Source: Gari tellinella (taxonomy: Eukaryota; Mollusca; Bivalvia; Cardiida; Psammobiidae). From it: a stretch of 64,000 nucleotides of DNA. The translations under genes and the position numbers were made by a program. The stretch is taken from positions 3,782,001 through 3,846,000 of the forward strand of contig OV277867.1 of NCBI GenBank assembly GCA_922989275.2. Direction: 5' to 3'. Positions 52,834 to 62,943 of the stretch are shown here, piece after piece; the stretch's first letter is position 1, and every line of letters starts with the position of its first letter. The notes below the pieces were generated by a model. The model saw nothing but the letters and a program-made list of their open reading frames with translations. It was not told where the DNA came from and ran no database searches.

Positions 52834-52941
52834 GTTTGGAGCCTGATCAGACGCCGGGTTACCCGGCGTCTGATCTGGCTCCAAACTGTTTGCACTGCAA
52901 ATAATAGTTTTAGCGTAAACGCGTTTATTGGGAAAGAATAA
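52708..52941. mobile_element. TA-1 MITE, right terminus missing
   Basis: Left end TACAGTGGAGAATCTG, H1 hairpin at 52834-52893; it breaks off after TTGGGAAAGAATAA. Confidence 0.88.
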
Positions 52942-53289
52942 GGGTTAAAGCTAAATTTAGCGAAGAGTCAGTCACGAAAAATCGATTCTTTTCAGGTGCA
53001 AAACAAAGCGAGTTTTCGGTTGGAAACTGTTTAGTGTTGTTCGTTATAGAGCTTCGACCTATCTCATTTGTGGATCGTCTTTGTTCGTGTTTTTTTATTC
53101 TCACAATTTGCGCGATATTTCAGACAGACTGGATCAAAATCAGATCCCGTGTTACTCTGTGTCTGTATAGGGCCCAAACTGTTACATGTAGTGAGTCGTT
53201 TTCCAATGTAAAGGACATTTAAACTTAGTTTGAAAAAGAAAGGACGCGTACAGTGGTATAGCAGACGTAGTTAAAGCAGATGAAGGGTC
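52942..53289. other. Mostly unrecognised, one weak H1 relative
   Basis: 53122-53182 has GACTGGATCAAAATCAGATC and GGGCCCAAACTGTTAC, a decayed H1. No gene is seen. Confidence 0.4.
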
Positions 53290-53500
53290 AGCCCTTAGCC
53301 TACCGAACTCGATTTCACTCCTATTTGCAAATAGTTTAATCAAGAACAAACGCCGCGTTATGCGGCGTCGGATCTGGATCTAAGCTCTTGGAAATCGCCG
53401 GATGCCTTGATCTTTCTTCTTTTTAAGAAAATGAATATAGTCGCGTCTATTTAACAACCGACAATTTCAAAGTAGATGATTGCCACAGGATAAAGGTTAA
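53290..53500. mobile_element. TTAA-3-like element, diverged
   Basis: CCCTTAGCCTACCGAACTC at left, H1 hairpin at 53325-53390 (CGCCGCGTTATGCGGCG apex), and GGATAAAGGTTAAC at right. Confidence 0.6.
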
Positions 53501-53714
53501 CAATCTTGTTAGATTGTGCAACAGTACAATATGGAGCAGTCATACCTATAGTGGCACGATGGTTGCTAAGTTAAAGGTCACTGGACTGAAAGTGATATCA
53601 CCTCGTATAACCCGATCTGTGACCTGGATTGGATGTTGGAGTGTTTTATTTCAGCTAAAGGTATGTTTTAGATTGTTAAATAATTGGAGACAGCGTTAAT
53701 ACTACATGTAATTG

Positions 53715-53806
53715 TAAAACAACTAGTGCATACCCTGATCAGATGGCTCATATACAGATGGCTCCTATAGGAGCCATCTGATCAGGGTATACACTAGTTG
53801 TTTTAT
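53715..53806. repeat. Near-perfect palindrome, about 92 bp
   Basis: AAACAACTAGTGCATACCCT and GATCAGATGGCTC are mirrored by GAGCCATCTGATC and AGGGTATACACTAGTTGTTT. An extra CATATACAGATGG piece sits in the left arm. It is an H1-like GATCAGA hairpin without any flanking termini. Confidence 0.85.
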
Positions 53807-54399
53807 GACACATTTAATAGACTGTGTTTTTAAATAACTCTTTGCAATAGAATGGAGCTCACTTCAAGTTATGCTATGCATACACCACTTATATGTACAA
53901 TACACAAATCCGATAAAATAGATCGTGTGAAGTACCAGTATAGTCCGATTTTGACCCGTGAGCTGTGACCTTTAGGACGAGTCCACCCGTATAGGTAAAA
54001 CGCATCACAAACCATGAATTTGTTCAGGAGTTACCTACCTTTCATGGTATACTAAGGATATAATGCCTTTTGTATTGAAACTAAATCAATAATCGAGTTA
54101 GAGTAATTAGTAGCGGGTTACGATAATTGTTATAGTGTAAAAGGCTGTGGGTTCGATTCCCTGTAGGATTTGCTTTTTTTTCTAAAACATTATTATAATT
54201 ATCTATTAGAGCATAAGTTTTCAAACAATTACTTATTAGAATTGTTCAACATAATATGCGAAATGTGTCATGGACATACTAAACGTTAAACGTTGTGAAG
54301 TTTTAAATGTATGTAAAATGTTACCCTATGTGTCCAGTTTCTCACTTTTAGAAAACAATTGCATTAATGCATTTATCACTGAAATTCAAATTTCTAATT
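53807..54399. other. No gene; a tRNA-like remnant
   Basis: GTGGGTTCGATTCCCTGTAG at about 54148 resembles a pol III B box with GTAGCGGGTTACG upstream. The A box is poor. The rest is unrecognised. Confidence 0.35.
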
Positions 54400-54550
54400 A
54401 AGACAATTGGAAAATGATAAACAATGTTGCCCTGACCAAAGTGCTGCTTAAGGTACCCTCTGATCTGGGTGTTCACTGTTTTCATGGGACAAGTGGAGTA
54501 TACTCTTTCTAAATGACGATTATACTTGTCGTTAGGGTTCAATGTGTTAG
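54400..54550. mobile_element. TTAA-2, diverged
   Basis: ACCCTCTGATCTGGGTGTTC and CATGGGACAAGTGGAG, then TAGGGTTCAATGTGTTA, in family order. Confidence 0.55.
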
Positions 54551-54867
54551 GTACTTAGGGTTACCCCATATAATTTATGTGGGATTCGGATTAGATCCAA
54601 TGGAAATTTATATCGCTTCTGCTTCTCCTTCATACTGGCTCGTAGACATTTTCTACAAGCTTCCGTGCTATTGAAATTTAGACTATTGACGCGGTGGTTT
54701 TGTCTGTCGTAGCATCTTTAGTTTGAACAATGTGGTTATAACTAAATGTAATAAGAAATTGAATAATATATAGTATTTAAACACTGAACACTTGCTAAAA
54801 GTTCCTTGTGGTTATCGTCATGTGTAGTATAAAAATGCCTTTCCCAACCAAAAAAAAAAGAAGAAAG

Positions 54868-54932
54868 GAATCACTGGGTATCGAACTCATGACCATACCC
54901 AGTAAACCACTACTCTACTACCTCGACCACGA
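54868..54932 (-). repeat. tRNA-like sequence on the minus strand
   Basis: Minus-strand GGTCGAGGTAGTAGAGTAG and GAGTTCGATACCCAGTG resemble A and B boxes 35 bp apart. The stem ends do not pair well, so a pseudogene or SINE head is likely. Confidence 0.4.
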
Positions 54933-55084
54933 TGACATATAGGTCTCAAACTCTTATTTTACATATCAAGTTAAGGTTTGAACCCTAACTTACCCATAAC
55001 ATGGAATGGTTGCAACTTCTATAAATAGAAAAGCTCAGTCACGGTTCAGCGCACGAAATTTACCTATAGTACATTCAGAATGAA

Positions 55085-55452
55085 TACAGTGAAACCCCTC
55101 TAAACCGGACATGTGTGGGGACAACAAAAATGTCCGGTTTAGAGGGGTTTCCATTATCAAAAAGCTTGTTTCTAGCTTAGATAGTTGACCACTTAAAGCA
55201 GGTTTAAAGTAAAGCAGAATGCGCCTAAGGCGCATTCTGCTTTACTTTCAACCAGCTTTAAGCTATCATCTGCTAGAATGTATAAACAATTTTCTTCAGT
55301 GTCGGAACAAATCAAAGACGTAAAAAGGCATATTAAAATTTTATGGTGTAATGGGTAAAAAAAAGAAGGGTTGGAAACGGGACCAAAGGTTTTGTCCGGT
55401 TTAGAGAGAATTCCGGTATTTAGAGGTTCCGGTTTAGAGGGGTTTCACTGTA
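55085..55452. mobile_element. TA-6 element with nested TTAA-1
   Basis: TACAGTGAAACCCCTCTAAA and TTTAGAGGGGTTTCACTGTA are inverted ends; TGTCCGGTTTAGAGGGG words repeat inside. TTAA-1 occupies 55152-55362. Confidence 0.88.
55152..55362. mobile_element. TTAA-1 MITE nested in TA-6
   Basis: AGCTTGTTTCTAGCTTAG at left, nearly perfect H2 hairpin at 55193-55263 (AATGCGCCTAAGGCGCATT), and GGTGTAATGGGTAAA at right. Confidence 0.82.
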
Positions 55453-56009
55453 TATAAATAAATATTACTAGAGTTAACCTTCTGCTAGCTACTAAAGCGG
55501 TCTATACCGCCTTCTCGACTTTTAGAAAAATGTCTCTTGAATGTCAATATTCGAAAGAATTACGAGCATATGATTGAAAGTGTACGAAGATAATAATAAT
55601 AATAATAACGACTTTATTTCATTTGGATTACATATTTGGTATCGAACAAACAAACCAATTTTCAATATGGTCCACAAACAAAATTAACATACATGTATAT
55701 ACAACACGAAGGAACACAATTACAAATCAGTATTTTTTAAACGTTTGCAAACAGAGTGGACCCTGAAAAGACAGTTCCTGTAGGAGCTCTCCACAGGGAC
55801 TACTCTGTTTACTTAAAGACTTTTAAAGATTAAGCTGGAAATGATAATGCATAAGTGTCATTATGAGAATTCAAGATTTGTTATCTATACATGAATATTG
55901 AATAGGTAGAGGCAATATAAAGCCCAAACAAAACGACGATTTAACAAATAGCAAAGATCTAGATCAATGAAATTTCATAACAAACGGGAAAGTATATGCC
56001 AAAGATACT
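55453..56009. repeat. Retroelement tail and an isolated H1 hairpin
   Basis: 55589-55690 repeats the GATAATAATAATAACGACTT tail seen at 7862. 55742-55812 is a hairpin, GCAAACAGAGTGGACCCTG with CAGGGACTACTCTGTTTAC. No gene is seen. Confidence 0.6.
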
Positions 56010-56194
56010 TCAAACCCTTTACTCCATGGTATATTTCTAGTATTGAAGAAAGGTGATCACTTAAACCAGGTTGAAAGTAAATCAAAATGAGCCTAAATGT
56101 GCACTCTGTTTTACTTTAAACCCGCTTCAAGTCACCATCTACTCGAGAACATAAAACATTTTTCATGAAACATATCTATGTAGTAAAGGGTTAA
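56010..56194. mobile_element. TTAA-1 MITE, diverged
   Basis: CCCTTTACTCCATGGTATA and GTAGTAAAGGGTTAA ends with an imperfect H2 hairpin. Confidence 0.7.
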
Positions 56195-56808
56195 AGCAAC
56201 ATGTAGGTTTTTTGTTATCAAGATCCATATTTACATCATAACTTATATACATAGAAGCCCTTCCAAGCAGCTAAGGCCTTGATCAGTCATTAACCCTTAG
56301 CTCATCGCATATTCAAAAATGTACCCCTCATTTTACGGATACTATTCAAACCATTTATTTAAAAGTAGAATACAATGTACAGTTTTTGAAAACTTAGAAT
56401 GTTGTCTATTTCAGAATAATTTCTTCTTCATTTGATCTAATTTGATCTAATTAGGCTATACCTATACATGAAAAATAAAGCACTCGTATCATACAATGCA
56501 TTTGTCTTTTTTTTTCATTTACAGACACAACAACAGTGTTTTTCATTAGTCTTGTTCTAAAACTGGCATTGACTGCAACAATATTAGAATATTTAACACC
56601 TTTGGATTTAGTACACCTATTTTTTATCATTATTGTGAGGATGTTTTATTATTTTATCAGCACCTTTTTTATTTTATTTTAGATTTTCTAGCACTTATTG
56701 TAATTTAAATTATTTTGTATCGTGCCCATCTACTGGTTTGGGTTTATCATGAAGTATCCTTATAACTTCGTGGTTCCATCACCCCAGTAGACAGACCCGA
56801 GTTCCTAC
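56195..56808. other. No gene recognised
   Basis: AT-rich sequence, with a T-run near 56500. TTAACCCTTAGCTCATCG at 56290 is a possible TTAA-3 left end without a partner. Confidence 0.35.
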
Positions 56809-57045
56809 CTAGATGTTATTTCGACCGCCACAGAAATTAGTTTTGCCCATTGCCCTACAAGATATGCAAGATCTGCACCTACCTGCGCATCTTGAGTACA
56901 TGATAGTCTGTCTTTGTCTTGGTTCTTGATTGGACGGGGCTGTCCGCTGAGTTCTTGATTGTTTAACCATGTAGCGATTAGACTGTCCGAAGTGTTGTTG
57001 TTGTTGGTGGTTTACCACCGCTGCTGTATACATTGTTGATTCCAA
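56809..57045 (-). pseudogene. Possible retrotransposon Gag zinc-knuckle remnant
   Basis: The minus-strand frame ends CRSCISCRAMGKTNFCGGRN. The CRAMGKTNFCGGRN part resembles the second knuckle of Ty3/gypsy Gag proteins (CPAxGKxCxxCGGxNHF), with Gln-rich sequence before it. The first knuckle and any reverse transcriptase are missing, so this is weak evidence for a dead fragment. Confidence 0.3.
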
Positions 57046-57347
57046 CGAGTTCGTTCGTGCTACTTTTGCCGATGTTCACACTTAATTGAGCACTTAGCGA
57101 GTTCTTCAAATTTACTTTTAGCGTTTTAGTGCTATCTGCAATTCTTGGTTGTCTAAATGTTGCAATTCTTGTGTCGGTCCTTGTATTGATGACGTTTGTG
57201 ACGGACGGTCAGGACTCTAGAGGCATCCGCTCGGCTAGCTTAAGAGGCTGGAACCGATTTCTGTCTCCACCAGTGTTATGCAGGGGTCCACGGGGCAGTT
57301 ATGGGGAATTAACTCTGGCACCCGTTCAGGATCCTCTGTCTCCGATA

Positions 57348-57421
57348 TCTATAAAAAGATCAAGAGCGTGTCCTTTCCGTATTCTTTATTTCATACAACG
57401 TTGGTCAGATCACAAATGTGT
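57348..57421 (+). repeat. 74-bp direct repeat, copy 1
   Basis: From TATAAAAAGATCAAGAGCGT to GATCACAAATGTG it recurs at 58724-58795 with about one substitution. Confidence 0.93.
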
Positions 57422-57631
57422 TTTAAAATTAAACAAATGATTATGTATTCAAAATCTTACAGTGTATAAAAATAAGTAAACCAAACGCCATATGTAACAT
57501 TACACATGTTTGTACCTTTATAATAACAAGTACATGTACATAAGTACACCAACGCTCATTGAATACCAGTTTTGTATAAAACAATATTCGCAAAGAGCTG
57601 GGCTTCTTTACGTGTTAATCAGTATATGGCC

Positions 57632-58330
57632 ATGTAATATACACTGTCTGAATTTTACGCTGCGTAAAATTTACACGATTGTAATTTTTACGCTACGTGA
57701 AATTTACACATAATAAATTTCACACTGTAAATATTAAATACTATTAGTTAATTGAAACCATCTAAAATGCGTGTGACATGCACGCATGCCGCCTTGCGTG
57801 CGTTTCACATATTTGTAAATATTACCCTTTTACATTATTTAGCTTGTACATCTTAATATACATTGTCTGAATTTTACGCTGTGAAAAATTTACACACTTG
57901 TAAATTTTACACTGAGTGCGATCCACACAATAATTTAATTTCACAATGTTTATCGTTTAATGCTATTATTTAAGATATTTGAAAGAATCTAACATGCGTG
58001 TGACATACACGCATACCAGCCTGGATGCGGTTAACATTACCGTAAATATTACACTTACTATTGCACCGCCTTGCGTGCGTTTAACATGATTGTACATATT
58101 ACACTTTATACAGTATTTGGCATATAAATTCATTAAATATATGACCACGTTATATACATTGTCTGAATTTTACACCGAGTGAAATTTACACCATCGTAAA
58201 TTTCACACTGCATGGAATTCACACAATAATAATTGCACATTGTTATGCTATTATGCAGTTATTTGAGAGAATCTAAAATACGTGTGACATGCACGCATAT
58301 CGTATTGCGTGTGTTTAACAAGATTGTAAA
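57632..58330. repeat. Tandem repeat, units of about 220-295 bp
   Basis: Three diverged units, each with TGTCTGAATTTTACGC or a close variant (57645, 57867, 58160), TTTCACACTGTAAAT-like and GCGTGTGACATGCACGCAT-like words. Small palindromes such as TTTTACGCTGCGTAAAA occur in the units. Confidence 0.82.
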
Positions 58331-58723
58331 TGTTACACCATACACATTCTAGTCTGCCCGACTAGAACTTAATTATTCAAAGGCATAATCTGTACCTATA
58401 TATATGGGAATGTAGCCAGAGCGCTACACGCTTAACATTATCAAATACATATCAACACTGAATGCACCATAACTATTCGAGGTAAAAGTATATGCAGCAT
58501 ACACGCATTTCAATTAACCACTATTCAATGTGCGTCAATGTGGAAATGCGTTCGAAAGAACTAGCCAAGTGCAAGATACTTTAACATTCAACTGCAGCGT
58601 TTACGTAACGTACAGTTTGTGTTAAAATAACCATAACACATGAAATAACCAAATGGTGAAAACAGCCTGGATATGCAATAGTCACAATTTTAACAAAAAA
58701 TAACATAGTAACTTTTCTTACCT

Positions 58724-58795
58724 ATAAAAAGATCAAGAGCGTGTCCTTTCTGTATTCTTTATTTCATACAACGTTGGTCAGATCACAAATGTGAC
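58724..58795 (+). repeat. 74-bp direct repeat, copy 2
   Basis: Partner of 57348-57421. The two bracket about 1.3 kb including the tandem array. The pair might be remains of long terminal repeats or of a segmental duplication. Confidence 0.93.
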
Positions 58796-59369
58796 CTTAC
58801 CACGGAAAGACACGCTTTTAACCCGAATTTGCGGATCAAGCAATAACCAATCAAATCGCACGAAAAATTGACATGCATTGCATTGACTTAATTATCTCAA
58901 CTCTAGGTGTCAGACTTCCGAAACCCTTTGCCTTTGAACGGTAAAAAGGTGTTAACAGATTGTTGTTTGAGGAAGACCAATGCCGGCGTAATTCAGCGGA
59001 AATAATCAACAAGTCGTTGTTACTTGGCGTGAAAACTTATTGAGACGAACTCGGACTTAATTTCTGTGGCATCTGTTATGAAAACTTTCACGTGATATAG
59101 CTATTTTCTAATCAGGTTCTACTAAATCTCGCATTATTAAAAATGAATGTTTTAAATTCCGAAAAGGTTTTCAGTAAACAGTCCGAATTAATCCCCATCA
59201 AATAAAATATGTAGATAAAATTTAATACAACTGATCTGGAGCCATCTATTGAAAAAAAACTTTATACAATAATGGCGTATAATAAACGCATCCAATGTAG
59301 TTATTTAACCGCATAAAACATGGTACAGACGATATTTACATAATGTTCTTAACCATTTTCCTGCTGTGA
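58796..59369. other. No gene recognised
   Basis: AT-rich sequence with no recognised repeat. Confidence 0.35.
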
Positions 59370-59490
59370 TATCGTCTGCTTTGAAACTGTCGTCTGCAAA
59401 AATTGTTAGACTTAGATTTATGCTTTTTTCAAGTAAACACTTATAAAGACAAGCGTCTGATCTGGATCCAAACTGTTTGCAAAAATTAAA
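59370..59490. mobile_element. TTAA-4/TTAA-3-type remnant
   Basis: TCGTCTGCTTTGAAACTGTC and GTCTGCAAAAATTG, then an H1 right arm GCGTCTGATCTGGATCCAAA. The left arm is missing. Confidence 0.6.
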
Positions 59491-59839
59491 GAAACAGAGA
59501 AGTCGCGATCAGTAGGCAAATGGCTTATGTTAAGAGAAAACATGCAGATGACACCATTTATTATATGCCTTCGCATGATATCGAGCGTTTCCGCGTGTAT
59601 TTGCACAGTAAAATACAAGAGTCTGTATCAGCCACCTTGTATCAGCCACTTTGTATTTTACTCTGACCTCGCTTTCGATTTAACGTGACGTCATTTACGT
59701 ACGTGTACAAGTGCCGCGTTATTCATTGTGGCAAACAAAAAATCTTGTTCTGCTTCAAATAACTATTAATTTTGGATATAAAATGATTTAAACAACTATT
59801 TGGTTGTTTCTGGTTTGTATTCAAGGCATATAATAAACA

Positions 59840-60010
59840 CATTACCAGTTAGCAGTGCGCTACAGAGTGTTGCATTTAGCTCTCGACGTTTTTGGCGGAA
59901 ACAACCGATCAGACTCGCGCCAAGGCGCTCGTCAGATCGGCTATTTCCGCCAAAAACGTCTCGAGCTATATACATCACTCTGTATCGCACTGTCAACTGG
60001 TAATGTGTAT
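59840..60010. repeat. Long foldback just upstream of the SLC16-like exon
   Basis: CACATTACCAGTT, GCTCTCGACGTTTTTGGCGG and CGATCAGA are mirrored by TCAGATCGG, CCGCCAAAAACGTCTCGAGC and AACTGGTAATGTG. The arms are imperfect and the loop is about 30 bp. TTATTGCAG at its right edge could be a splice acceptor. Confidence 0.85.
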
Positions 60011-60055
60011 TTATTGCAGACGACATGTAGATAGCATGCTCAAGCTTCAGAGAAA

Positions 60056-60239
60056 ATGCAACAAGACAGAGGCTGGGCTTGGGTTATTGTGATCAGTGGG
60101 TTTTTCATTGGATTCCTGTGTGACGGCATTCGGAACTCGTACGGGCTCTTGTACCTTGAATTCCTCGACGAGTTTGAAGAATCTAAATCTGTGACGTCAT
60201 GGATTGGAAGTATACTGTTTGGAATCATGAACTTTTTAG
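60056..60239 (+). CDS. SLC16-like (monocarboxylate transporter family) first coding exon
   Basis: Members of this family are 12-helix plasma-membrane carriers of lactate, pyruvate, thyroid hormone or amino acids. The exon starts at ATG 60056 and encodes 61 residues, with donor TTTTTAG|GTACGT (phase 1). DRGWAWVIVISGFFIGFL is the family's signature opening of helix 1, and SVTSWIGSI matches the start of helix 2 in vertebrate MCTs (ATSWIGSI). The Asp-Gly-Gly of most members is Asp-Arg-Gly here. The following exon, expected to start with the rest of helix 2, is not in the last 3.7 kb of the window. TGCATTTTCTCTGAAGC upstream contains two short out-of-frame ATGs. Substrate cannot be told. Confidence 0.85.
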
Positions 60240-60289
60240 GTACGTAAATAAAATGATAACGATACATTTAGCAGTGGAAAGCATGTTAC

Positions 60290-60640
60290 TACAGCGTTCC
60301 CTCTCTACAACGGCCCTCCCAACAACGACTCCCTCCTTACAACGACCTTTTCCGCAGTTCCCTAAACAAGACAATTGTCTAACGCTTTTACTGCTGAAAT
60401 ATCGTCTGCTTCAATTTGTCGTCTGCTGTTTTTTCTCAAAGTTACATTTTGAAGGAATAAATATACTGACGAGTGACAAACAGCTTGAATCCAGATCAGA
60501 CGCCGCGTTAAGCGGCGTCTGATCTGGATTCAAGCTGTTTGCAAATGTAAGCCAATTTCCCTCCCTATAACGACTCCCTCCGAACAACGCACATAATTGT
60601 TGTCTCCCGTTGGATGTCGTTGTAGAGAGGGAGCGCTGTA
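60290..60640. mobile_element. TA-4 MITE, best copy
   Basis: TACAGCGTTCCCTCTC and GAGAGGGAGCGCTGTA ends. The H1 hairpin is perfect at 60477-60542 (GATCAGACGCCGCGTTAAGC). CGTCTGC occurs three times at 60402-60427. Confidence 0.93.
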
Positions 60641-60855
60641 ATTCGAATAAACGTGTTTGCGCTAAAGTAATTATTTCCATTGCAAACCGATTGGAGCTGG
60701 ATCAGATTCCAGGTAACCCACATCTAACCAGGCTCTAAACTGTTTGTCACTCATATTTAAAAAAGAATCATTAACATAGTCAAAACTTTTCACTTTCTCC
60801 ATTTTATTGCGACTGTGTTTCGTTTGTTTTAACGGGAAATAAAAAGACATTCAGT
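60641..60855. mobile_element. TA-1 relative, diverged
   Basis: CGAATAAACGTGTTTGCGC, a decayed H1 hairpin at 60682-60750 and TTTTAACGGGAAATAAAA, in TA-1 order. Confidence 0.65.
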
Positions 60856-60860
60856 AACAT

Positions 60861-61110
60861 TACAGTGGAGATAACGTTATTCTTTCCCAATAAACGCGTT
60901 TACGCTAAAATTATTATTTGCAGTGCAAACAGTTTGGAGCCAGATCAGACGCCGGGTAACCCGGCGTCTGATCAGGCTCCAAACTGTTTGCCACCAAGAT
61001 AAACAAGAATTATCAGAATTGTCCAAAAGTTGTTCTTTTCTATGTTTTAGTGCTTTGCGTTTGCGTACGTTTGCGTTTAAACGGGAAAGAATAACAGATT
61101 CTCCACTGTA
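60861..61110. mobile_element. TA-1 MITE
   Basis: TACAGTGGAGATAACG and CAGATTCTCCACTGTA ends, H1 hairpin at 60924-60990. Confidence 0.92.
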
Positions 61111-61182
61111 TTGTCTTTATGACAGTTTACTACTGTACAACTCCTCTATAACGGTCACTGAATGAGGTTACATTTTTGGGTG

Positions 61183-61428
61183 TTTAACCTTTTCATTCTC
61201 AATGACGTCATAAAGCGCATTTGCAAACATTTTAATCCTGATAAGACGCTGCGTTACGCGGCATCTGATCAGGTACAAAATTGTTTGTCACCGTTTTGAA
61301 ATTACGTCAGTTATACTTCCTTAAATCTATTTTTGAAACGACATTGCAGACAACAATATTGAAGCAGACGGCAATATGGCGATGAAGGGGTAAAAACCTC
61401 ACGATAAATTTGATCATGAAAGGGTTAA
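61183..61428. mobile_element. TTAA-4 MITE, full-length
   Basis: TTAACCTTTTCATTCTCAAT and TTGATCATGAAAGGGTTAA ends. H1 hairpin at 61220-61289; AGACAACAATATTGAAGCAG and ACGGCAATATGG carry the GCAGACGA-type motif. It lies within a decayed TA-2-like sequence (61130-61550). Confidence 0.85.
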
Positions 61429-61555
61429 GGCAGTTAGAACTGTCTGCTGAAAGCACGTTGAGAATAAAGCAATACTCGTGTGTAGGCTTTCTGTTTTAGT
61501 TTTACATTGCTTAAAATCATGTCCCCTTAGTGGCATGTTTGTCTCTTTTACGGTG

Positions 61556-61813
61556 TACAGTGGAGGCTACGGTGAAACTTTAATCTTTCCCGTTTAAACG
61601 CAAACGTACGCAAACGCAAAGCATTAAAACGTAGAAAAGTACAACCTTTGGACGATTCTGATAATTCATGTTTATCTTGGTGGCAAACAGTTTGGAGCCT
61701 GATCAGACGCCGGGTTACCCGGCGTCTGATCTGGCTCCAAACTGTTTGCACTGCAAATAATAGTTTTAGCGTAAACGCGTTTATTGGGAAAGAATAACGT
61801 TTTCTCCACTGTA
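61556..61813. mobile_element. TA-1 MITE
   Basis: TACAGTGGAGGCTACGG and GTTTTCTCCACTGTA ends; H1 hairpin at 61688-61750. Confidence 0.9.
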
Positions 61814-62097
61814 TGACGTCACAAAGGAATCAGACAGATCAATCTAACATTGTACAGTACACTAGATTCTATACATTAAACCGGCTTTAAAAAAAATTGC
61901 GTTGCAAACGCCTAGTTATAACATTAGGAATTTACAAAAAATATGTTCTATTTTCCTCTGTTTATTTGCAAACGTAAAACCTTTACCTTCTACCATTGAC
62001 GTTTTGATTATGTATTTATAGTTTTTGAGTATACCTGTACTGATAGGCCTATGACCTTTTGTATCAATAAACTATCTATCATTAACACACTCCCTGC

Positions 62098-62266
62098 TTT
62101 AACCCGGATACAAGTTATTTGCATTGGCATCTGTTCAGGATCCAAACTGGTTTATACTCGTTTCAATATTTCAATATAAGTCAAAATACCTAACATTAAA
62201 ATTTCAGAAATAAAAGGCAGACGACATTTTTCTAACATTGATGACGTCATTTCATTGACGGGGTTA
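62098..62266. mobile_element. TTAA-type element related to TTAA-3/4, diverged
   Basis: TTTAACCCGGATACAAG at left; CAGGATCCAAACTGG, GGCAGACGACATTTTTC and TTGACGGGGTTAA at right. Confidence 0.55.
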
Positions 62267-62324
62267 ATACTATGAATATTAAACGGGTAATTAACACACT
62301 GTAGATCAAGTAGTTTAATTTACA

Positions 62325-62547
62325 CACCTACGCCCTTTCATGATCACATTTATCGTGAGGTTGTTGCCCCTTCGCCGCCATCGTGTCGTCTGCTTCAATA
62401 ATGTTGTCTGCAATGTCGTTTCAAAGTTAGATTTAAGGCAGTATAACTGAGGTAATTTCAAAACAAGTTGCAAATAGTTTTGACCCTTATCAGCATCAAA
62501 ACTATTTGCAAATGTGCTTAATGACGTTATTGAGAGAGAAAGGGTTG
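62325..62547. mobile_element. TTAA-4 MITE
   Basis: CCCTTTCATGATCACATTTA, GTCGTCTGCTTC, GTCTGCAATGTCG, then a short H1 relative at 62467-62513 and GAGAGAGAAAGGGTT. Confidence 0.75.
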
Positions 62548-62693
62548 AAATATGCAAATTAAGAGAATGTAAAACTCAAAATGATATGACTCTATACATA
62601 AATAATATCTAACATTATGTATACATTAAATGTATGTGGTACATGTATAACTGTTGCAAACAGATTTGAACATGGCAGTGTGGATCATATGAG

Positions 62694-62943
62694 TACAGTG
62701 GAGAATCTGTTATTCTTTCCCGTTTAAACGCAAACGTACGCAAACGCATTGTACTAAAACATAGAAAAGGACAACTTTTCGACAATTTTGACTATTCATG
62801 TTGATCTGAGTGGCAAACAGTTTGGAGCCTGATCAGACGCCGGGTTACCCGACGTCTAATCTGGCTCCAAACTGTTTGCAATGGAAAAAATAGTTTTAGC
62901 GTAAACGCGTTTATTGGGAAAGAATAACGTTTTCTCCACTGTA
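62694..62943. mobile_element. TA-1 MITE
   Basis: TACAGTGGAGAATCTG and CGTTTTCTCCACTGTA ends; H1 hairpin at 62817-62879. Confidence 0.92.

Noticed and set aside
57348..58795. Complete LTR retrotransposon
   Set aside because: The repeats do not begin TG and end CA, there is no primer-binding site or polymerase frame between them, and the block holds only tandem repeats.
958..62943. A recurring 60-90 residue frame ([19 protein letters not shown]...) on either strand at many places
   Set aside because: Every copy is the TA-1 MITE read through its H1 hairpin. It has no start context, occurs in both orientations and follows DNA palindromes, so it is not a protein family.
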